From positions 1 to 35,878 of the forward strand of contig CANQYC010000004.1 in assembly GCA_947627945.1 (NCBI GenBank): 35,878 bases of DNA. Direction: 5' to 3'. This DNA comes from an uncultured Clostridia bacterium (lineage in GTDB: Bacteria > Bacillota > Clostridia > Oscillospirales > Ruminococcaceae). How positions within the stretch are numbered: the stretch's first letter is position 1; every line of letters starts with the position of its first letter. This document shows positions 30,602 through 35,878 of this stretch, one piece after another. The position numbers and the translations under genes are program-made. The notes under the pieces were generated by a model. That model worked only from the letters and a program-made list of their open reading frames with translations, made no database searches and was not told the origin of the DNA.

Positions 30602-33348
30602 TTTTTCTTCTTTCCCCGCAGATGCAGCCGCATGGCTTTCTTCCGTTCGGCAGCTTCTTCGGCACGTTTTGCATTTTCTGCCTTTCGTTTCCGTTCGAGA
30701 ACATACAGCACGATCAGCACACCGATGCTCCCGATCATGATGATCACACCGGGAACGAAGCCCTTGGGGGAATATTTCAGCGTGACCGTATGCTCCCCTG
30801 CCTCAAGATCGAGGGCACACATGGCGTCAAACACAGGGTACAGCTCCGCCTTTTTGCCGTCCACATAGGCTGTCCATCCCTCCTCATAGGGGATCGACAG
30901 ATACAGGCAGCCGCTTTCTGCGGCGGATACATTCCCCTTGACCTTGGTATCGGAGAACTCGACCAGATCGAGTACGCCCTTGTTGTAGAGATTTTTATAG
31001 CCCTCTTCAAAGACATCCTCATTGAGCTGGAACAGATAGACCTCCACGGTGCCGGTCTTGTTTTCCTCCTTCATCTCACAGCGCAGCGTCACTTTCTCGC
31101 CTGCCATGAAATTGCCGATGGGCGTGATATACGGCTGGCGGCTGATATTATAACTATGCACCTTTTTCTCATTCAGATACACGTCCATATTGTCGCCGTC
31201 CGTGACTTTCATCATCGCATAGACCATGCCGTCCTTGGTCGGATTGTAATTGTATTTCAGATAGCTCTTACTTCCGGCATCCTCCTTTCTGGTATAGGAA
31301 TAGTTGCCGTAGGATTTCCGGATGACATCATATCCCGCATGTCCGACATTGACGATGTCCACCGCCGTGAACAGATCCTTGTCAACGCCTGTCAGGGCAC
31401 GGAACAGTGCGTTCTGCCGCTCAAAGGCATTGTCATTCTCATAGAACACAAAATCCTTCGTTTTCTGCGGTGTCATAAAGCCGAGTCCGAGCGGATAGTT
31501 TGTGCGGTACATCGTACATTCTCCGCTGCTTGCCGTCTCGCTCATGGAGAACGTATCCGCATTGTAGCCATCCTTGGCGATCACATACTGCACGTCTGTC
31601 ATCAGGTTCGTCAGCGGTGAGGTGTTGGCATAGAAGTAGCGGTTTCCTGCCTCCGATGCCGGGATGGCGAGCATCCGCATGTAGGTGCTGATACTCTCAT
31701 TTGCCATCGAAGAAAACTGTGAAACGCCGTTGTAGTAGTACAGTGACGGGTCGTTGAGAGAATACCACATGGACAGCTCCGTGCGGTAGAACAGGTCATT
31801 GTCCTGCTTCTCTGCCTCCCGGAGCAGCACCTGCACATTCTCATTCTTGGTGGGATACGAGTCATAGCCGGAACTGCCGACGGCATCCACACCATTGACA
31901 GCCTGTACACCCATCTCATACACCAGCACACATGACAGGAGCAGCTGCACGATCTGACGGGGCGCAAAGAGGCGCAGGAAGATCACGACCAGATACACTG
32001 CCCCTAAAATGGCACAGCTGAACACGAACTTGTGATCCTCCTCCTGGATCCCGGACTGATATCCGAGGAAGCAGAAGAATGCCCCCACCACGATCATGGC
32101 GAGCCAGTACAGTAAATTGAGCTTGTCCTCAAGCAGGATCTGCAATGCACGGTAGCCGGTCACCAGCAGCACAAAGGAAAACAGGAACGAGAACCGGTAC
32201 GGCAGCATGTTGGTGAAGTGGAAGCCATGCCAGATGAAATTGAGGTAATTCATATTGCAGCTGATGACAATAAATGCCAGCAACGCCACGGAGCAGATCT
32301 TCTCCCGCAGCCGGATATTCTTTGCCACCAGAAAGACACCGATGAGCAGTACCGGCAGCAGTCCGGCATACAGATTGGGCAGTCCCTCTTTGGAAGTCGG
32401 CTCTGTGAAAGCGAGCATATTGGCAAGAATATCCTGCCATGCCTCGTAGAATTTGATCTCTTTCGGGAAAGAATTGTTGGCACTGTGCGTGAGCTGCAAT
32501 GCGAAATACGCCGGCAGCAGGATCCATGATGCCAGACCTGCACCGAGCAGTGAACAGCCGGTGATCAGACCGAATTTTTTGCCGAATTGCTTTATCTTGA
32601 CATTCTCGAACCAGCACAGGCAGAAGAATGCCAGTACCGTAAAGATGCAGATGAAGTAGGCGATGTAGTAGTTGGAGATCAGTGCCAGCCCCAGTGAGAT
32701 CACATAGGTGCGGTACTTCCCTTCCCTGACAAGTGCCGTCAGTCCGAGCATGACAAGCGGCAGCAATGCCACGGTGTCGATCCAGATGGTGTTCCAGTAG
32801 TACCCCATCATATAGCTGCACAGTGCGTACATCACACCGAACATGGTGATGGTCACGTCATTTTTCCCAAAGACATACCGCAGCATCATTGCCATGAACA
32901 GCCCTGCACAGCTGAATTTGATCATCAAAATGACCATCATGCCTGTGCGCAGCTCTGTCTGCGGGATGAACAGGGAGATCAGGTTCAGCGGACTTGCGGC
33001 ATAATATGCCATGAGTGCCAGAAAATTGGTACCCATACCCGTCCGCCAAGAATAGAGGAGAGAGCCCCCCTCTGTCAGTTTTTCCTGCAATAACTGGAAA
33101 AAGGGATAGTACTGATGCCAGAGATCCGTTACCAGAAACTGCTGGTCACCAAAGGGGTGCATTTTATTCTGTATAAAGCCATAGCCCAGAAACAGGAATG
33201 GCAGAATGAATGCGAGGATCTCCCAGATGTGCCATTTTTGTGTCGCTGCTGCGATGCCTTTCCAACCGCCTTTTTTCTGCTTCAGGATGCGGTCAACTGA
33301 CTTTTCGTAGACAGCCTTCTTCTTTGGCAGATCGCCTAAATTTTGCAT
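30598..33348 (-). CDS. YfhO-family polytopic membrane protein
   Basis: The 916-residue protein has a basic cytoplasmic start, about 12-14 transmembrane helices (about 40-500), a long extracellular domain (about 500-870) with beta-rich segments, and a last helix (PGVIIMIGSIGVLIVLYV) followed by a highly basic tail. The first loop DLWHQYYPFFQLLQEKL and SWRTGMGTNFLALMAYYAASPLN are typical of YfhO. The fold resembles GT-C glycosyltransferases that use undecaprenyl-linked sugars, and B. subtilis YfhO is linked to lipoteichoic acid glycosylation. The extracellular end YLSIPYEEGWTAYVDGKKAE is also typical. The ATG follows GGGAGAGG. Its end overlaps truA. Confidence 0.88.
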   Translation of the reverse strand: MQNLGDLPKKKAVYEKSVDRILKQKKGGWKGIAAATQKWHIWEILAFILPFLFLGYGFIQNKMHPFGDQQFLVTDLWHQYYPFFQLLQEKLTEGGSLLYSWRTGMGTNFLALMAYYAASPLNLISLFIPQTELRTGMMVILMIKFSCAGLFMAMMLRYVFGKNDVTITMFGVMYALCSYMMGYYWNTIWIDTVALLPLVMLGLTALVREGKYRTYVISLGLALISNYYIAYFICIFTVLAFFCLCWFENVKIKQFGKKFGLITGCSLLGAGLASWILLPAYFALQLTHSANNSFPKEIKFYEAWQDILANMLAFTEPTSKEGLPNLYAGLLPVLLIGVFLVAKNIRLREKICSVALLAFIVISCNMNYLNFIWHGFHFTNMLPYRFSFLFSFVLLVTGYRALQILLEDKLNLLYWLAMIVVGAFFCFLGYQSGIQEEDHKFVFSCAILGAVYLVVIFLRLFAPRQIVQLLLSCVLVYEMGVQAVNGVDAVGSSGYDSYPTKNENVQVLLREAEKQDNDLFYRTELSMWYSLNDPSLYYYNGVSQFSSMANESISTYMRMLAIPASEAGNRYFYANTSPLTNLMTDVQYVIAKDGYNADTFSMSETASSGECTMYRTNYPLGLGFMTPQKTKDFVFYENDNAFERQNALFRALTGVDKDLFTAVDIVNVGHAGYDVIRKSYGNYSYTRKEDAGSKSYLKYNYNPTKDGMVYAMMKVTDGDNMDVYLNEKKVHSYNISRQPYITPIGNFMAGEKVTLRCEMKEENKTGTVEVYLFQLNEDVFEEGYKNLYNKGVLDLVEFSDTKVKGNVSAAESGCLYLSIPYEEGWTAYVDGKKAELYPVFDAMCALDLEAGEHTVTLKYSPKGFVPGVIIMIGSIGVLIVLYVLERKRKAENAKRAEEAAERKKAMRLHLRGKKKK

Positions 33349-33361
33349 AGTACCTCTCCCT

Positions 33362-34168
33362 TTATAATTTCAGTAGATTCAGCATCAACGATGCGCCTAA
33401 AAACAACAGGCATATCGCCAGAGCAATGTGATCCCTTGGTGCCGCCTTTAACTGGCGCAGCCGTGTGCGTCCCTCTCCGCCCCGGTAGCAGCGGCATTCC
33501 ATTGCGGTCGCCAGTTCCTCTGCCCTGCGGAATGCAGAGACAAAGAGCGGCACCAGCACTGGTATCAGTGCCTTCACCCGGTCAGCCATCTTTCCGCTGT
33601 CCACACAGGCACCTCTTGCTTTCTGCGCCGAAAGGATCTTGTCCGTTTCCTCGAGCAATGTCGGGATAAAGCGCAGGGCGATGGACATCATCATTGCCAT
33701 TTCGTGTACCGGGAACCCGACCCGTTTCAGCGGGGACAGCAAGGATTCGATCGCATCCGTCAGCAGGATCGGCGAAGTGGTGTAGGTCAGCAGCGATGTG
33801 CCGCAGAGCAGCAGCACGATGCGCACGAACATGAAAATACTCGTCTCGATGCCGCCCTCTGTGACCTTCAGGATCCCCCACTGCCACAGCGTCTCCCCGC
33901 CGTCAATAAAGATCAGGTTCAGGATCGCCGTGAAAAACAGCACCGGCAGGATCGGGCGCAGGCTTTTCCAGCTCATCCTGAACGGGATCCCCGACAGGAG
34001 CTGTGCGAGCAGCACGAACAGTCCCCCGACCGCCAGCGTCCATGGGCTGTTTCCCGCAAAGAGCATCACGATCATCAGCAGCGTGGCAATGATCTTGTAC
34101 CTCGGATCCATCCGGTGCAGGACGCTGTCTGCCGGGAAATACTGTCCGAGCGTAATATCTTTCAGCAT
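33362..34168 (-). CDS. ecfT: ECF transporter transmembrane component EcfT
   Basis: The 268-residue protein is the energy-coupling membrane subunit that links vitamin-binding S components to the ATPases EcfA1 and EcfA2. It has about six hydrophobic segments and two cytoplasmic coupling motifs: SAQKARGA and AMECRCYRGGEGRT. In many EcfT proteins the second motif reads MEARGYRGG, with Arg kept here. The ATG at 34166-34168 overlaps the ecfA2 stop (ATGCTGA) and follows GAGGAG. No S component is visible, as expected for a shared group II ECF module. Confidence 0.93.
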   Translation of the reverse strand: MLKDITLGQYFPADSVLHRMDPRYKIIATLLMIVMLFAGNSPWTLAVGGLFVLLAQLLSGIPFRMSWKSLRPILPVLFFTAILNLIFIDGGETLWQWGILKVTEGGIETSIFMFVRIVLLLCGTSLLTYTTSPILLTDAIESLLSPLKRVGFPVHEMAMMMSIALRFIPTLLEETDKILSAQKARGACVDSGKMADRVKALIPVLVPLFVSAFRRAEELATAMECRCYRGGEGRTRLRQLKAAPRDHIALAICLLFLGASLMLNLLKL

Positions 34169-35028
34169 GTCTGCTCCTCTCTGCGCAGGAGCCGCAGCAG
34201 GGCATCCTTTGCCTGTGCCACGGTATAGATGTCCTCCGGCAGGTCATAGCCCCGCTGCCGGAGTGCCAGCATCAGAGACGTGATCTGCGGGATGCGCAGC
34301 CCGATCTCCCGCAAAGCTTCCGCTCTCCGGAATACTTCAGATGTGTCCCCATAGCAGAACAGCCTGCCCTTGTTCATGACAAGGAGCTTTTGGGTGTATT
34401 CTGCCACATCCTCCATACTGTGTGAGACCAGCAGCACGGTGCTGCGGCTCTGCCGCTGATAATTGCCTATCTGCTGCAGCATCAGCCGCCTGCCGCATGG
34501 GTCAAGCCCGGCACATGGTTCATCCAGTATCAGGATCTCCGGCTGCATCGCCATGACGCCCGCAATCGCCGCACGGCGTTTCTGTCCGCCGGACAGTGCA
34601 AAGGGCGAACGCCCGAGCAGTCCCCTCTCAAGACCGAGCGCATCGGCTGCCCACAACACACGCCGCCGGATCTCCTCCTCGGAAAGCCCCATATTCTTAG
34701 GACCAAATGCAATGTCCTGAAAGACCGTTTCCTCAAAGAGCTGGTACTCCGGATACTGGAACACCAGACCCACACGGAAACGCACTTCCCGCAGCATCTT
34801 TTTATCTGCCCAGATGTCCTTGCCTGACAGGAGAACTTTGCCTTCTGTCGGCTGGAGCAAGCCATTGAAATGCTGCATCAGCGTGGACTTCCCGGAGCCA
34901 GTATGCCCGATGACACCGATCATCTGATCCTGTCCGATCTCCAAAGTGACATGGTCGACTGCGGTTTTTTCAAATGGAGTGCCTGCGCTATAGGTATAGG
35001 TCAGACCCTCTGTCGTCAGAATTGCCAA
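34162..35028 (-). CDS. ecfA2: ECF transporter ATPase EcfA2, TTG start
   Basis: The 288-residue ATPase has the A-loop YTYSAGTPFEK, Walker A GHTGSGKST (41-49), Q-loop FQYPEYQLFEETV, signature LSGGQKRRAAIAG, Walker B ILILDEPCAGLD and His in LLVSHSMED. The EcfA2-specific C-terminal region is present. I place the start at a TTG (35026-35028) with AGGAGG 6 bases upstream; no ATG or GTG lies in frame at a similar place, and the next frame upstream lies inside ecfA1. The Shine-Dalgarno overlaps the ecfA1 stop (TAG at 35031-35033). It pairs with EcfA1 as a heterodimer. Confidence 0.9.
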   Translation of the reverse strand: MAILTTEGLTYTYSAGTPFEKTAVDHVTLEIGQDQMIGVIGHTGSGKSTLMQHFNGLLQPTEGKVLLSGKDIWADKKMLREVRFRVGLVFQYPEYQLFEETVFQDIAFGPKNMGLSEEEIRRRVLWAADALGLERGLLGRSPFALSGGQKRRAAIAGVMAMQPEILILDEPCAGLDPCGRRLMLQQIGNYQRQSRSTVLLVSHSMEDVAEYTQKLLVMNKGRLFCYGDTSEVFRRAEALREIGLRIPQITSLMLALRQRGYDLPEDIYTVAQAKDALLRLLRREEQTC

Positions 35029-35030
35029 TG

Positions 35031-35878
35031 CTATCCTCCTTGTGCGGATGCTCTCTGCGGCTCCCCCTCCAGCAGTGCCGTCAGGGCGGCAAGACATTCC
35101 GCTTCGGAAATGATCTCTGCCGGCATCGCAAAGCCCTCTTTGCGCAGTGCATCCGCAAGCTCCGTCACCTGCGGGACATCCAGTCCGAGGGACTTCATGG
35201 TATCCACCTGCGCAAAGACCCTGTGCGGGGTATCATCCATCACGATGACGCCCCCGTCCATGACGACCACCCGGTCGGCAAGTGCCGCTTCCTCCATGTA
35301 GTGAGTGATCAACACGATGGTGATGCCCTTTTCCCGGTTCAGGCGGCGGATGGCTTCCAGCACCTCTTCCCTGCCCTGCGGGTCGAGCATGGCAGTCGGC
35401 TCATCGAGGATGATGCAGTCCGGCTGCATGGCGATCACACCGGCGATCGCCACCCGCTGCTTCTGTCCGCCGGAGAGCTGCGAGGGCGCATGGTGCCGGT
35501 AGTCGTACATGTTCACGATGCGCAGTGCCGCATCGACACGCTGCCGTATCTCCGCCGGAGGTACCCCTAAGTTTTCCGGGGCAAACGCCACATCCTCCTC
35601 CACGATGGTCGCCACGATCTGGTTATCCGGATTCTGGAACACCATGCCCGCCTTCTGCCGGATGGCATAGGCATTTTCCTCGTTGGCGGTGTTCAGCCCT
35701 TCCACCAGCATCTCCCCCTCATCCGGGAGCAGAATGGCATTGATATGGCGGGCGAATGTGGATTTTCCAGAGCCGTTGTGTCCGAGTATGGCGGTGAAGC
35801 TGCCCTTTTGCAGTCTGAGGGACACATCCCGCAGTGCGGGGGTGCCGCCGATCATCAGAAACAGCCCCACCAGCAGCC
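35031..35878 (-). CDS. ecfA1: ECF transporter ATPase EcfA1, cut by the window edge, suspected frameshift at its 5' end
   Basis: The visible 282 codons include Walker [11 protein letters not shown]-loop [17 protein letters not shown], signature [13 protein letters not shown], Walker [12 protein letters not shown] and LITHYMEEA, all as in EcfA1. The first 10 visible residues before [11 protein letters not shown] are odd: this frame gives LLVGLFLMI, whereas the adjacent frame gives AAGGAVSDD, which would join [11 protein letters not shown] smoothly if one base near 35851 were removed. This suggests a one-base insertion or a sequence error; internal initiation at GTG (35868-35870) or ATG is the alternative. 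It starts the ECF part of the operon. Confidence 0.9.
   Translation of the reverse strand, partial: LLVGLFLMIGGTPALRDVSLRLQKGSFTAILGHNGSGKSTFARHINAILLPDEGEMLVEGLNTANEENAYAIRQKAGMVFQNPDNQIVATIVEEDVAFAPENLGVPPAEIRQRVDAALRIVNMYDYRHHAPSQLSGGQKQRVAIAGVIAMQPDCIILDEPTAMLDPQGREEVLEAIRRLNREKGITIVLITHYMEEAALADRVVVMDGGVIVMDDTPHRVFAQVDTMKSLGLDVPQVTELADALRKEGFAMPAEIISEAECLAALTALLEGEPQRASAQGG

Overview
The window looks like chromosomal DNA of a Ruminococcus-like member of the Oscillospiraceae (Bacillota). The reasons are an estimated GC content in the mid-50s (judged by eye), strong Shine-Dalgarno sites, consensus promoters that mostly carry an extended -10 (TGn before the -10 hexamer), a type I dockerin on a secreted lysozyme, a CotJ operon, class B sortases, an ECF-transporter/truA operon and a DUF5711 protein. 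I see no rRNA, CRISPR array, IS element or intact prophage.

Positions 1-1200: the C-terminal end of a surface protein with a membrane anchor, a 37-residue DUF3789-type gene, tRNA-Thr on the minus strand, and a divergent plus-strand cluster of tRNA-Gly(TCC), tRNA-Gly(CCC) and tRNA-Arg(TCT), each with consensus promoters and terminators. Positions 1201-7540, minus strand: an apparent five-gene operon reading hybrid sensor kinase, PPi-type phosphofructokinase, uridine-kinase-like NTPase, YkgJ-type cysteine-cluster protein, purB. Positions 7571-11850, minus strand: a two-gene ABC exporter (MacB/LolD-like ATPase plus a giant FtsX-type permease with a roughly 360-residue coiled coil). Positions 11899-15081, plus strand: an LtaS-like phosphoglycerol transferase, then thiI under a promoter whose spacer is a perfect 20-bp palindrome. 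Positions 15153-18940, plus strand: two tandem class B sortases and a SpoIID/LytB-like protein whose domain order appears circularly permuted.

Positions 19069-20299, minus strand: cotJA-cotJB-cotJC (manganese catalase-like). Positions 20342-22118, plus strand: a secreted GH25 lysozyme with two Big_2-like domains and a dockerin. Positions 22140-23363: tRNA-Ser(CGA), then a short-chain dehydrogenase gene whose middle has been replaced by about 0.7 kb of AT-rich DNA that carries overlapping, apparently decaying small genes. This is the clearest foreign DNA in the window. Positions 23394-25425, plus strand: an anion permease and tatD.

Positions 25427-35878, minus strand: a long operon entering from the right edge: ecfA1 (cut, with a suspected frameshift at its 5' end), ecfA2 (TTG start), ecfT, a YfhO-type membrane protein, truA, a DUF5711 protein, a CvpA-like protein and a ClpC-type unfoldase whose N-domain is replaced by an McsA-like zinc finger. 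Cell-envelope work (LtaS-like, YfhO, sortases, SpoIID-like, lysozyme, ABC exporter) is the main theme. The best candidates for something unusual are the permuted SpoIID protein beside two sortases, the AT-rich replacement cassette, and a TTTCCGG motif recurring inside promoter spacers.
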